Shown here in pieces: positions 1 to 12,070 of a stretch of DNA of 64,000 nucleotides (its first letter is position 1; every line of letters begins with the position of its first letter). The notes beneath the pieces were generated by a model. It was not told where the DNA came from and did not search any database. It saw only the letters and a list, made by a program, of their open reading frames with translations. Origin of the DNA: Phaseolus vulgaris. Its lineage: Eukaryota > Streptophyta > Magnoliopsida > Fabales > Fabaceae. The translations under genes and the position numbers were made by a program. The stretch covers positions 8,494,752-8,558,751 of the forward strand of contig NC_023755.2 in assembly GCF_000499845.2 (NCBI RefSeq). Reading direction: 5' to 3'.

Positions 1-405
1 CTGAGGCTAAGGAAAGCTGGTGTTGCCAAGGGGTCTAGGTGATCGCGAAAAGTTCAAACACGGCGAGAAGGTTGAAAGACTTGTTTGATAAAGCGGGTCA
101 AGTGGGACGTTGTTTGAACCAATGATTGAATCACAGTTCATTGCTTGGAACTTTTCTCGATCAGGTTAGTGCCTCAGGGGTACAAGTTGTTTAAAGCGAT
201 TATTGCTTAAGTTCGAATCGGCTCGAAGCGGTTACGCCAAAGGTCATGTTTGCAAAATCGCTAAGTTAAACGCAGCAGAGTTAAACATACAAAGAAAGTA
301 AAGCGCTCAAAAGGAGTCAGAAGAAATGTCCAAGTTTCGCTATTGAAGTAAGTAGCTGTTCAAAATGCGTGCGCAAGGGTTTTTACAAAGTAAATACAAG
401 TGAAT

Positions 406-3040
406 TCATAAAGAAGCAGATGAGGTAGAATTGGTTGAGCCTTCGGTGGGAACGACCTTTCCATCTACTACTTCATTGTTTAATGACACCATGCTGAGGT
501 CGAGATCAGGGAATAGGCATGCGAACTGTTCTCGAGCGGCATCAAACCCGGCAACCAGAATCTGAGCGGAGCTTAGCTTAAGTTCTTCAATTTGCTTTTG
601 AAATCCTTCAACCTGCTGCTTAAGCTCCTTGTTCTGCTGCTCCAGCTCTTCGACCTGTTTTCGGAGTTGTTTGTTGGTCTCTTGAGCTTGAAGAAGGTCG
701 TCAGCCACCTTCTTGGATTCTGATTGAGCTTGAGCCAACTCGGCAGCCATCTTCACCTTCTCTTTGTTTGCCTCGGAGAGATCAGCCATGGTGTCGTCTC
801 TTGCTTTCTCTACTTGCCCAAGTAGCTTCTCGCGGTCGATCGACCTTTGCTCCAGCTTCTGTACCTTATCGGCATTGGCTTGAATTTGAGCCTCCAGGTC
901 GCTCGCCTTGGTACGCAGAGGCACGATTCTGCTTTCAAGTTCGACCTTTTCTTGGGCAAGTTCATGGACTTTGCGGCGAAGGTCAACAGCTTCCTTGCGC
1001 GCAAGCCTAAGCTCGGTGCTTAGGGCATCCTCCACTCGAGAATGTTCCATTTCCGCGAGCGTTAGGCTGAATGACACCTTCTCCACCTCGACTTTCATTG
1101 TGCTGTTCTCGGTCTTGAGGTTGTAGATGTCATCCTGTAGCCGCCTGGTGGAGCTCTCCACAGCTTTCGTTATGATTGATGGGATATCCTCTGCAATGGT
1201 TTTGAGTTTAGCAGTCAGAGGTTCCCACATCCTCGTGACCTCGAGGGAAAGATTTGCAGCTTGGAGAGGCGCCAGGGGGGCTTGTTGGGGGTTCTCGTCG
1301 CCACCTTCCTTAGCAATGTTTTCGGTGGTTGCTTCTTGGCGTGGCGACTCAATCGGGGACTCGGTGATTAGGATTGGAGAGGTGTGAGCGACCTCATCCC
1401 CGATTAGAACGGTTCCTGCAGCTGAGGTGTTGGAAGGAGGGCCCCCTCCTGCTGATATATGTGGTGTAGAGGCGCTCGGGGGGTCCTCTAAGAAGTTTGG
1501 CTCTTGGGCCCCAGTTGCAGGTGGCGCAGTGGCCAATGGAACTGCTTGGACTGGTGGTGAAGGGGCTTGTGGTGCTGGTGGTGAAGAAGGAGGAGCGGGT
1601 GTTGACGGTGGTGTTGAAGCTGGAAGAGGGGGCGGGGCAGGTGGAGAAGATGGTGCCACCCTCTTCCTTTTCGTGACAAGGCCATCCTCTGTGACCTCGT
1701 CGTCCTCTTCCTCATCCTCTTGGACAATTTGGGGGGCTTTCCGCTTTGGCCTCTTAAGGACCAGTTTCTTTCGTTGGGTGGGCGCCTTAGGCGGTGATCG
1801 CCCCTGGATGATGGCCTTCTCGACCGCTGAGTTGGGAACCGTCTGGGAGCCGGTCGCCAACCCATGATTGCGGGCGAGCGCCTTTAAATCGGCGAGCATG
1901 TTCTTACCCAACATGGTGTCTGCATGAAATGAAAGTGCATAAGTTAGCTCAAAGGAGAAAGGGGTAAGTATACAAGACAATAAGACAGCAAAGCAGGCAT
2001 ATGCAGAAAAGATAAAACCAAAGTCTTGTGTGTATTGCACAAGACGCCCAGAAACAATATCAGAAGCAATGTCAAGACAAAGATGTAGCGTCCTAACCTA
2101 TTTGAAATTCCAACTGGTTCTCAAAGAACTCGAAGGAAATCAGGGTGGGGGTCAAGAATGTTATGTGGGCATCTGCCACCCTCTTCCAGAAGAGACAAAG
2201 GTCTCTGTCCAAAGCTCCCATGCTATCAGGACTTCTGGGCCTCCTGAAGCAGCTCTTGGACTCCTTTTTCCCCTTGTCCACCCAATACAAGGGGAAACCG
2301 TCGAGAAGGGAAGGGTCTTTGTCGTTTGCACGAACCTGGATGAACTTCCCCTTCCAATCCTTGTACGACTGCTGGAAGATGGTGAAAATGGATCTCCCAG
2401 CAATGGCGTTCAGGCTGACCCACAGGCGATCTCCTGGGTGCTTGGCCTCAAACAGGAATAGAAACACGTCCACTGACGCGGGCAACCCCAGGTGGGCGCA
2501 CGTTACCTCGAAAGCTCGGACAAACGCCCAGCTGTTGGGGTGAAGCTGGGCGGCAGCGATGTTGAGCTCGGTTAAGAGTTCCCTCTCAAATCGAGTGAGA
2601 GGGAACCTGAGTTTAACCTTCTTGAAGAGAGTGGTGTAGACGAAGCAGAAGGGCCCGTCAGCGCTCACTTTATCATCGACGCACACTGGCAGAGTGGCTG
2701 GGCAAGGCAGCACCATCATTCTCTCATCGTGCTCCTTGTGGAATGATTGGTGGGCCTCGTCCCCATTGGTCAATCGCAGAACCGCTCCCGCGGTGTTCAC
2801 CGACGACGTTTCCTTTAAGAGGGTTGAGTTAGCCCATGAGTATAACGTCTTGAAGTCTGGCAGTGGGGTGGGGGCTCCTCCAGCGTTTGGTGGAGTCGCC
2901 TGGGCCAGAGTGGCTTGAGAAGACGCGGGCCTCACAGCCTGCGAAGAGGGAGCACCACGAACTTGCGTAGAGTCGTGTGCTTGTGAAGGGGGGTTTCGCG
3001 CTGACGGAGGGGGGTTCGGGGTGATCTTCGTGCGAGTCAT
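406..3040 (-). CDS. Antisense ORF of Tat retrotransposon: putative gypsy-type transposon-domain protein with long coiled coil (2 exons)
   Basis: Read as two exons, 3040-2098 and 1919-406. The donor is gttagg and the acceptor is tgcag, removing a 178-base intron (1920-2097). Exon 1 ends one base into a codon and exon 2 supplies the other two, so the join stays in frame and gives 818 residues. Residues about 60-310 match the plant putative gypsy-type transposon domain (visible motif LHPNSWAFVRAFE). A Pro/Ala/Ser-rich acidic linker follows, then a coiled coil of about 200 residues with heptads rich in Leu, Glu, Lys and Gln, and a short acidic tail (motif LNNEVVDGK). The start ATG sits in an acc-ATG-a context. 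Function is unknown; the family travels with Tat elements on the strand opposite to pol. It is notable that no stop or frameshift interrupts it, whereas pol genes elsewhere in the window are wrecked. It might instead be a domesticated host gene, which is less likely given the adjoining LTR. Confidence 0.72.
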
Positions 3041-3633
3041 GGTAGCAACTGCAAACGAAGGAGGAAGGAAAAATAATCAGGAGGGTTACAAAGGCTGACT
3101 CAATCATGAATGGAAGGTGAAAGACGAACGAATGTGAGTTCGTTGCGACAATCGGCAAAGCCCTAAGTCACGCAGAAGGAGAAATGGAAAAATAGCCCAC
3201 AGCGTATGCACCAGACAGTTACAGGATGATGCAAATCGGTAAAAATGCAAGAAAACCCAGCAGATGAAGGAAAGTAGTTACCTTTCGATGATCGGGAGAA
3301 TGTTGAAGGGAGGTGGTGATCTAGAGCGTCGATGAACGTCGAGAGCTTTCGCAGAAAGGAGTGAGAGCGTATGCGAGTGTGAAGAAAGTGATGGAACAGT
3401 AGGAGCGTAAGGGGTTTAAGGGTTTTCGAACGGTTTTGGGAAGCGCTAACGGCAGATGAAGATGGCCGTTGATGAGAGCCACGTGTCGAATGATGCGCGA
3501 AGAGTTTGGTGGAGCGTCAGAGCAGCAGAAAGTACTACCGCTTGGAATTCTGCGCCCATGCCACGTAGACCGGTGTTAACGAAGGCTTTTTCAGTCTTTT
3601 CGCTAGACAAGTCTTCGCTTAAGACTGGGGGCT
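3041..3633. other. Region between antisense gene and 3' LTR
   Basis: About 590 bases without a credible ORF. It should contain the leader and promoter of the minus-strand gene. It ends at the purine-rich stretch aagactggggg (3621-3631), which fits a polypurine tract that primes plus-strand synthesis next to a 3' LTR. No clear minus-strand TATA box was identified. Confidence 0.4.
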
Positions 3634-4427
3634 TGTGTACCGCCCTGGTGGTCAGATGCGATGACGTGGCATCCTGTTACAGTGTAGGCGTGTTGACAAG
3701 GCGCCAGGTTGACAGTTGGGAAGGAAGTCGGGAGGCACGTGTAGTCGCCGATAGTTAAGTTGGCGTGTTCCGATCTCCAGCTTACCAGAATAGGCGATCG
3801 CCAGGTTGAGGACGAAGTCGCCAGATGCAGACTCAGGCGACCAGGCAGTCGGAGATCGCCAGAACAAGCACATCGCCGAAGTTAAAGGAGAAGCAGATTA
3901 TGAAGGCGGCCGGCGAGACCACAGGGAAGGTGTATGAAGGCCCTACCTCGCCAGTTTCAGTAGAGATCGTACTCCTGAGTTAGCTATGCACTGGGCAGCA
4001 CCATGCATAGGTAACTTAGCCAAAATGAGAGTAGAAGTAGCGCCAAGTCAGGGAGCCTCCAGATGATGGCACGTGTACAGTTGGATACGAGCCACGTGTC
4101 CAAGTCTGTAACTGCCAGGAGAGAGAGAACCACCAGGTATATAAGAGTTCCTAACAGATTTTCTAAGGTACGCACGTTCAGTTCATACACTTTACGCTTG
4201 CGAGTGACAGAGCTGTTTGTGAGAGAGATTTGCACGGTTCCAGTTCTTAGTATTTGGTGATACCGTCACTGACTTGAGCGTCGGAGTGCGATCGGCCGCA
4301 GCGGCGCCGTATCGTTTCTTTGCAGGTTCTTGAGATAGATCCAGAGGAGGAACGGAGGTGGGAAGCGGTGCGCACGTCGATCCTTTGACGAGGCATTCTC
4401 CAGCGCTCCGGTCAACAGGCAGGATCA
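3634..4427 (+). repeat. 3' LTR of Tat copy 1
   Basis: Begins tgtgtaccgcc directly after the polypurine tract and ends near ggatca, the last recognisable LTR-like sequence before strongly AT-rich DNA. A TATA box (gtatataag) lies near 4136-4144. The motif ctgacttgagcgtcggagtg follows at about 4268, as in the U5 part of the other Tat LTRs. The exact 3' end is uncertain by about 10 bases because no partner LTR is in the window. Confidence 0.6.
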
Positions 4428-4945
4428 AAAATAATATTTCATTTAATTAAATATAGTAATTAATTATTTTTTTAAAATTAATTTTATTTAATAATTTTCT
4501 ACTAATGATATTTTATTATTTTTTTTATCAACTTGTTACTCTAGTTATATAGTCAAGAGAAGATATAAACGCGAAGAAGACATAGAGAAATTATTCAATT
4601 TATTTAAGTATATAGGATAGAAAAATACAAATAAATATACCAGTATTTGTCAAAATACACTTATATTCTTTCTTTCTTTTTTTCATTGAGTGACTTTTCT
4701 CATTAAGTGTGGTAGAAAAAAAGTATTCCTACTTTTCTTTCCTTTTTTTTACTATCGAGTGACTTTCCTCATTAAGTGTAGTATAATGTTTTTAAACCTT
4801 AATATATAGTATCGATATAAAAGAAAGAGGAGTTAAATATAATGTTCTTTTTTCTAAAGATAGATTTGTGTAGAACGTTGAAAAAAAATAACTATTAATA
4901 TAATTGGAATGTATCTATGGAGTTGTGTTTTGGTACTGCCAATAC
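4428..4945. other. AT-rich spacer with a 69-base direct repeat
   Basis: No gene seen. A phrase of about 30 bases (gagtgactttTctcattaag type) occurs at 4685 and again at 4754 with few differences, giving a small tandem duplication of period 69. Confidence 0.5.
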
Positions 4946-5350
4946 AGTCTCACGTCGCTCAGAAGTTGAGGTCAAGGGTAGTTTAAATACATTTTCATCC
5001 CTTAATTTACCGAGGTGCCTTTTAAGGACAAAACCGTGACGGAACACCGACCTCCAAAGCAGACAATACTTCAGATGCGGTGATTGACCCTAGCGATGTT
5101 ATCTTTCGGACTTGAGGTCGGCACATTAGCGTCATTTGTGGGAACGAAAATGTTCCTTAGCCCTTCAACTAGGGAGAAACCACTCCCCTTAGACCTCGAC
5201 TGGGGACTTGTTCCACTAACGTCAAATAGTCCCATATCGCTTAGGAGTCGAGACAAATGGCAGTTTAAATACACCTCTAACCTCCAAAATGGACAATACC
5301 TCGGATGTAGTGATTGACTCTAGCGATGCTATCTCTCGACTTGAGGTCAG
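4946..5350 (+). repeat. TRIM-like element: two direct repeats around a short core
   Basis: Unit A (about 4946-5120) and unit B (about 5228-5350) share an ordered series of phrases: agtcYcaYRtcgct, a Gag-like purine phrase, agtttaaatac (TATA-like), gacaatacYtc, tgattgacYctagcgatg and acttgaggtc. Between them lie about 110 bases without an ORF. Same-direction terminal repeats of 120-175 bases around a tiny non-coding core match terminal-repeat retrotransposons in miniature. The paired tgattgacYctagcgatg phrases are the clearest homology. A simple tandem duplication is the alternative. Confidence 0.5.
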
Positions 5351-5429
5351 AAGAAGTCGTGTGGGTAATTTCCTTAAAAAAATATATTATTTGCATATAA
5401 AGGAAAATTTTATCAAACAACCATAAAAT

Positions 5430-6016
5430 GTAGGAATGACTAGACGGGTCGGGTCCGGTGGGCCAGTCTGCCGACCCGCCATCATTTAAGTGGGGCAGAC
5501 TAACTTTTTGAACCCACCAACTCGTATTGGTCCGATTCGTCTAACTCGTCAACTCGGTGGGATGAAACGGGCCAGTCCGCCAACTCACCCTTTTTTTATG
5601 TTTGACACTTTTAAAGAGAGATCTCATACTTTTGGAATAAAGATGAGTAGTGGTCAATGTTTTATATAGAACTTTATTTACATTAATTTCTTTATACATT
5701 ATTTGATTCATTAAATATTTTTTATATTTACTTCATTTTGTTAGGTATTAAACTTTCTTTCATTAGAATTTTAAAATTTGATTTAATTTTATTTTTTATG
5801 TCCAAAAAGTAATATTAATGATTATAACAAAGTAAATAGATTTAAAACAAAATAAATTAAAAAATAAAAGTGGCGAGTCAGCCTGTCCTGTGACGAGGGA
5901 AATTACTATTTCCAGCCTGCACAATTTTGACGAACCAGCCTATCCCACCTCGTTTTTGGTGCGCCAATGATGTGTTAGGCCAAAACAAGCTGAACTAACT
6001 TATTTTCCACTCTTAA
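5430..6016. mobile_element. GC-banded hAT-like non-autonomous element, diverged copy
   Basis: The left end taggaatgac is followed by a GC-rich band (gacgggtcgggtccggtggg). An AT-rich middle and a second GC-rich band (gcctgtcctgtgacg) follow, and the right end ttttccactctta resembles the left-end consensus in reverse complement. This copy is more diverged than those at 44.4 and 50.7 kb, and its target duplication is unclear. Confidence 0.45.
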
Positions 6017-7441
6017 TTAAATGTGTGTATTGAATGATAACTATAATAAAAAATCATAACATATTAGAGCGTTATGTGGAATGAATTATTCAATAACGAA
6101 TATAAGAATAAATAAATATGAAGATTTGTTATCAATGTAATTTTACACACTAATTAACAAAATGAGTAAAATTTTAAAAATTTATCAAAATGGGTAAGTC
6201 ATATTAACGTGACACAACCTCGTTATGAAAAGGTTGTATCAAGTTAATAAGAGTATAATTTTAATGTAATCATATTTCAATTGAAATTATATCACCTTAT
6301 CCGTTACGATAATTTTTTAAAATTTTATCCATTTTAATAATTTTTTAAAATTCTACACGTTTCAACGGTTACATTTCACAACTGTTAAAAAATCCAAAAT
6401 ATTATATTAGTTGTTGAGCTAATAATAGAATATGTTGAGGTTAATAAAAAAAGTAAAAAAGTAAATAAAACGTGCGAAGAAATATCAGCGGCTTGCGAAC
6501 TTCGGCATCTCCTTCCGCAGCTTCATTGGCGACTATTTCCTTAACACTTCCGTTAACAAGATATGATTTCAAAGTTTCTTAGTCTAAACCATTTAATTGA
6601 TTTTACTTGTGCTAATTACGGAAGCAATCAGAAATATATCCTTTTGCAATTAAGAATATTGAATATTTATGTACACATTTATATTCGGACCTAAATAGTC
6701 ATTTATATAAGATGTGATGTGACACCACTACTTGTCCAACAAAATGGTTCCTAGATATCATAAATAAAATGGGTAGGTAATAAAATTAGTATGTTACATA
6801 CAAATTTTACATATAGATTAAAACATATTAATTATTAAAAATATTTTTTTATTATTTAGGATTTTTTTATACGAATTGTTAAAAAATAAGTTAATTTTTT
6901 ATTAATTTTGTTCCCTAATCCAAAATAACAAATTAAAATTACAAAATCCACCAAATTGTCGTCGAGCGCAAGTAGAATCTGAAAAGAGAGGACATTGTTT
7001 GTTGGAGAACGACGTTTATTGTGTCTCTTTCTAAATACACTATTTATTAAATTCTTATCTAATTTGTAAAATAATATCAACAGAAATTTCCCAGACGAAA
7101 GTGTAGTATATAATAGTTGATTTTTTTTATGGATACAAAAATTATTTTCCATGACATATTTCTCACGAATATTTTTAATTTTTTTACGCATATATTTGTA
7201 GGAAACTTAAATAGTACATTGAGGAAGATAAGTATTGAAATTAATTGTGGGTGATAATATAGTTTCCCACATATACGAACTCATGACAATATTAAGTAGT
7301 TTTATATTAGAAAAATCATTTATGAGAAATTAAACTTCCCACGAATTGGATTTTGTAGGACTTCCACGCTTATACTAGAACATGATTTCATCACAAAATT
7401 CATAAAATTTAATTAAGGTAAGTGTTTCACTTATTCTCTCA
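6017..7441. other. AT-rich intergenic DNA
   Basis: No gene, RNA or clear repeat recognised. The longest minus-strand frame (6856-7191) is low-complexity Lys/Ile/Asn-rich translation of AT-rich DNA and is not credible as a gene. Confidence 0.5.
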
Positions 7442-8139
7442 AGGGATGACAATGCAGAGTGGGTCATGCAGACTGCTTCACGATCTGTTACCAAAAAGTG
7501 TGAAACAGACTCATTAATCTAGTTTGTTGATCCGTTTAGACTTGTTCCGCATAACTCGCAGTCCGTGCGGGCCAATAGTAAGACATGGTGGATTGGCCTG
7601 CTGACCCGCATAAATAAAAAGATAATTATTTTATTTTTTCTGCAAAAAAAATCATATTTCACTCATTCATTATTACAATGTGACCTTTATTTTATTTTAA
7701 GTAAAGTCTTCTATTTAAAATTTGTTAATAATTTTAATAAGATACTCTTTAAAAAATTAATAAGAAATTTCAATAAGATATTTTTAAAAAAATTGGTCAT
7801 GCTCATTAAAATATTTTGTAGCAAAATTTTGATAAGATACTTTGATACGTTTACATACATATAAAGAAAAAATAGATGCAAAAAAAAACTTCAATTATTT
7901 TTAATCAAGTCTTCTAATACTTAAATAAAAAATACTTGAATTCATATTTTTATCTTAATTGAATGAATTAAAACATGGATAAAATTTAATTTTTCAATAG
8001 GAAAAATCGTTTTTTTTTATAATTAATGAATTTCTTTTTTTAAAAATAGTTTCCTTATGCAGGTTGGTCCGCAAGCCCACAAGCTACATCTTATACAAGA
8101 TTGACCTAAAGGAGCAGACTAGCCTGCATTATCATCCCT
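7442..8139. mobile_element. GC-banded hAT-like non-autonomous element
   Basis: The left end agggatgacaatgcagagtg and the right end ctgcattatcatccct are inverted repeats of about 16 bases. A GC-richer band lies inside each end (for example tgcgggccaatag and gttggtccgcaagccc), and the core is AT-rich with no ORF for a transposase. The structure is the same as the copy at 44.4 kb. Confidence 0.6.
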
Positions 8140-11100
8140 ACTCAAGTGGCTATCATAAAAACACATCACGAATGCAAGTATTCTCGTAGGCTTGAAAAAC
8201 CTCTAATTTCCATTACTTGAAAAAAAAATGCAGCTCAAAATTTTCTCATCAATTGTAATTTAACTGAGATAATTGAAAGTATTCAAGGCTTAAAAGGAAA
8301 TGAATAACAATGTGGAAAAGTTCAAAGATAGGTAGTAGTCTAATCAACTATTATACCAAAATTTTTCTTTTTATTTAACTTCTATTTTCTGTTTTTATCC
8401 TCTTTATTCTACTTTTCTTTCTTTTCCATATCACTATTATTCTTATTTTCTTTTCTTCCTTTTCATCTTTTTTCTCTTTTTTCAATCTACTTTGGAACCC
8501 ATTTTTACATATTCAGATTTATTCCACATCTCATAAAGTTAAAGGTAAACACCCTTACACTTATCTTTTCAACCAATTTCCAATACAATTCAATAGCTCA
8601 AAATTCCAAGGCTAGGTTTATCATGGTTTTTTAGGATTAAGGCTTGTAATAAGCTTCAAAAATTCTCATAGATGCTTGAGTATGAAAACTCTATATTTAC
8701 TTGTGTGCGAATTGATATTCTAAAATACATTTAAAAACATTTTTGAAACTCAACAATCAATATAATTTCTATATTAAAGCATAAGTATTGTTGAAAACAA
8801 TATCTTAATATTTCTATTCTCATATATAAATTCATAAATATTATCAACACTTTCCATATTAAACTTAAACTAAAATGTTTGAACATAACTAGATTTAATC
8901 TCGTTTTATATTCTTCTTGACATGTTATATATTTTTATACTTTGTTTTCTGAAAACTTTCCTATACAGCCTTTGAACTAATCAATAATTATATAGTTGTA
9001 TACAAAATCAATTTGTAAACACTCAGAATATATATATATATAAATTTTTTTTTCATAAACATTTAAGCATAATATATTCATGAACATAGTTGTGCCCTCT
9101 ATCTTTTCTTCAAATACATTTTATTTTTGGATTCAGCTATTCGTTTTGATTAGAAAAACATTTTCAATAGTTTCATAATATTAAAACAAGTATAGAAAGG
9201 ATATAATAATCATTTGAGTAATATATAGAATAGAAATTCCAAGTTTGGAAACTTCACTGTTAAATCGCGCATCACTGTCTATCATGTGCATGACTTGATC
9301 ATTGTTTGGTGCATTGTTGATGCTCTCTTCGTCTTTCAAGTGTACCGCTTAATAGCATAGTTCATCGAGTTCTTTTCTAGACATCGTCTACTATCTTGAT
9401 GAGACCTTTCAAACAATTTTTTCACAGTATGACTATCGTTTGACTAGTTCATTGAAACATCGTCTGATATTTCTAACTTAGTATTGTACTCATTCTTGTC
9501 ATTGTCTGTTACTTTGTGTAAAATCATCTTTATTCTTTCTTAGATAGTATTTGATGTGGATTCACTATATATTCTAGCACATGCATTCATTGCATCGTCT
9601 GATCTATAGTTTCTAATAGTTTTGTAAATGAGTGAGCATGGTTATACATCACAACACATCTTATAATATTTATTATCATCAAAACTCTTAGACTTTCAGT
9701 TTGATGGGTAAAAAATGGTCTGGTATCTTTACAAAATCATCAAAGAAAAGGTTAATGAGGCTCAAAGGATGTTAAAAGGAAAATTATAAGAGGTGAGTCA
9801 TTTTCGTCAAGTAAATGAAAAACAAATATTGCTTAAATCATTTCAAGAATATATAAAGATCAAGTATTTCAAAGGAGTCAAATCAAGTTTTAGAAAACTT
9901 ACAAACATGAGTGAATCACACAATAATAAAACAAGTCCTAGTCTCTAGTCTCACTAAGATTAATTCTATCAAAAATTAATCCTAACATCTAACTTTTTTA
10001 TGAAAAGCTAGTTAACTTCTATGTTATGAATAATTCAATCAGGTTTAAGATTTCAAACTATGATTGCTAAATAAAAAACTACTCACAAATGGTTTAAAAA
10101 CAAATTTTTTTCCAATGAAAACAGTGAAAAAGAAAAAGAAAAATTGTGTATCCAAATTTAGACAAAAATAGCAAATTAAAACAATAAGCTATTATAAAAT
10201 AGCAACATAAACTTATCTTATAATTGAAGAACAGTTTGCAAATGGTAAGAACAATTTGTAAATGGTAGGTAAACTCAAAAAAACAAATTAAAAATGGTAA
10301 ATCAGAAACTAAAGCTAACTTAATAGAGAAAAACATGACAAGCTTAAGTAAAATTGGAACATCAAACGAACCAAATTAGCAAATCAGTAAGGTTAGAACA
10401 AATAGATAATGCACAAAATCTAATCAGTACAACTATAATGATTACTTAAAACATCATTCTAAAACCAGTACACAAATATTTGTTTTCAAAATAAAAAATA
10501 TTACAAAATAGAAAACATAAACTAAAAGACTGAAACCAAAACAAAAACTAAAAAAATGAAATAGAAACTAAAATCCTCCCCCACACTTGAGTCAAATGGT
10601 GTCCTCAATGTGAGAAAGAGTCAAAACATAAATAGAAAAAAAAAAGTTTTAGAAATGTTTCTATAGTGTTGTTGCACTGGTCTGGTGAGTGGGATGCTAA
10701 TTGTATCCGAGAATGCCGCCATAGATATTTGTTGAAAAAAATTTAGTTGATAACCATTAACTTTGATGTGGTGTAAGTAACTGAAAAATTTGGATGTAGT
10801 TCTTATATAGAAAAGTGAACTAGTATAAAAAAAGTGTGAATTTTTTTTTGTTCTAATTTTTTTTTTTATGTTTCTTGATTGAACGAATTTTTAATTAATT
10901 AAAATTTTGATAAGAAAAATTTAATTGATTCATTTTATTGGTTTTTAAAAGTGTAATTGGATTTTAATGTGTTATTTTATATTTTAAAAATATTTTAATC
11001 AGACATTTTTCTGAAAACTTCATTCTAGGCTATTTTTTAATAAAATTTTGAAAGTTAAATTCACCATTTTAAAGTTGATCTATCTTTTAACGATGTGAAG

Positions 11101-11456
11101 TTCATCAATTATGCAGAAGGTATCTTCTTTCACATAAAAATGTGGATGTGTAAAGACATGGAAACAAATACACTATAAAAATGCATATGAGAGACAGCCT
11201 CCTAACACTAAAATTTAAAATAATCTCCAATTACCACCATTTCAAAACGAAACCACAAACATCAACATTCCTTTTCCTTAAGTCACCGAGACAGGTAAAA
11301 TAGACTTCCATGTCAAAATTGGACCCGACAAATTAATCCGTGAAACTCACTTATGAGTTAAATTGGAAAATTCAACGATCAACCTGCGCAACCAAACCGG
11401 TCAAAAGTTGCATGGAGTTGTGTAAACTCATCAACTTGGTCACTTTTCTTCTTGGA
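8140..11456. other. AT-rich intergenic DNA with old repeat traces
   Basis: No gene recognised. About 9250-9660 contains phrases (tatcatgtgca, tgatcattg, cattgttgat and repeated cgtct words) that reappear, altered, near 48895-49510, so this is probably an old dispersed repeat. On the minus strand, 10575-10620 reads as a phrase like tgaggacaccatttgactc followed by caagtgtgggggaggat. That resembles the end of the internal region and polypurine tract of Athila-type gypsy elements. Confidence 0.35.
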
Positions 11457-11793
11457 AAATTTCTTCCTGCACTTCCTATACTTTCTTCCTACTCCTCCAT
11501 AAAAGAACTGAATAAAAGATGTGAGATGACAATTTTGCTTTTTTCTTTGTCCTTTTTCACTGACACTCATCTTTCCCTTTTTCTAGATTATAAAATTTTG
11601 AACTTTAGAATTTATAATACAATTTTGTATGCAAAATTTTAGAGTTCAGAAAGTATTTTCTAAGTTCAAAATTGTATTTCAAGTTCTAGATAATAGAATA
11701 CAAAATTGTATTCCAAATTTTGGAATTTGAAATGTATGGAATTAAAGATTTATGGAGGTGCAGGAAGAAAATATAGAGGTGGAAGAAGAAATT
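11457..11793. mobile_element. MITE with ends like cttcctgcacctccataa
   Basis: About 45 bases at the left (aaatttcttcctgcacttcc through tcctccataa) are matched in reverse complement at the right (ttatggaggtgcaggaag through gaagaaatt). The roughly 250-base core has no ORF and several self-complementary aaaattttg-type words. It shares its ends with the next entry. Confidence 0.55.
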
Positions 11794-12070
11794 GTTTTTT
11801 TCTTGAACTAAATTGAAGTTCAGTCTTAAAAAAGAAATCCACAATTTTTTCTAACTCGTTACTGTTTAAAATTGTAAAGATCCATAAAAAGAAAATTTTT
11901 ATAATCAGCTATTAAGTTTCAAAATTAAATTTTCTTGATTTACTAATTTTGTAATACTATTTAAAAATGGATTCATTCCTAACCCATATTTCATTGGGGA
12001 CCGAGTTAATATGTTGGGTGCTTTCTACCTGCACCTCGGGTAGAAATGCCCTGATGTTAACATAAGGCTG

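Larger units (their letters stand above)
1..4427 (+). mobile_element. 3' part of a Tat-lineage Ty3/gypsy retrotransposon (copy 1)
   Basis: The window opens inside this element. It holds an antisense gene (406-3040), a purine-rich tract at about 3622-3632, and a terminal repeat with a TATA box and the downstream motif ctgacttgagcgtcggagtg, which recurs near the end of the other Tat LTRs here. In plant Tat elements an additional antisense ORF lies between pol and the 3' LTR, and that layout fits. gag and pol would lie left of base 1, so full length cannot be judged. Bases 1-405 carry no ORF and are read as the spacer between pol and the antisense gene. Confidence 0.75.

Noticed and set aside
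1427..1867. Plus-strand Gly-rich ORF
   Set aside because: A shadow of the Pro/Ala/Ser-rich linker of the minus-strand antisense gene.
6856..7191. Minus-strand ORF of 111 codons
   Set aside because: Low-complexity Lys/Ile/Asn/Leu translation of AT-rich DNA with no domain.
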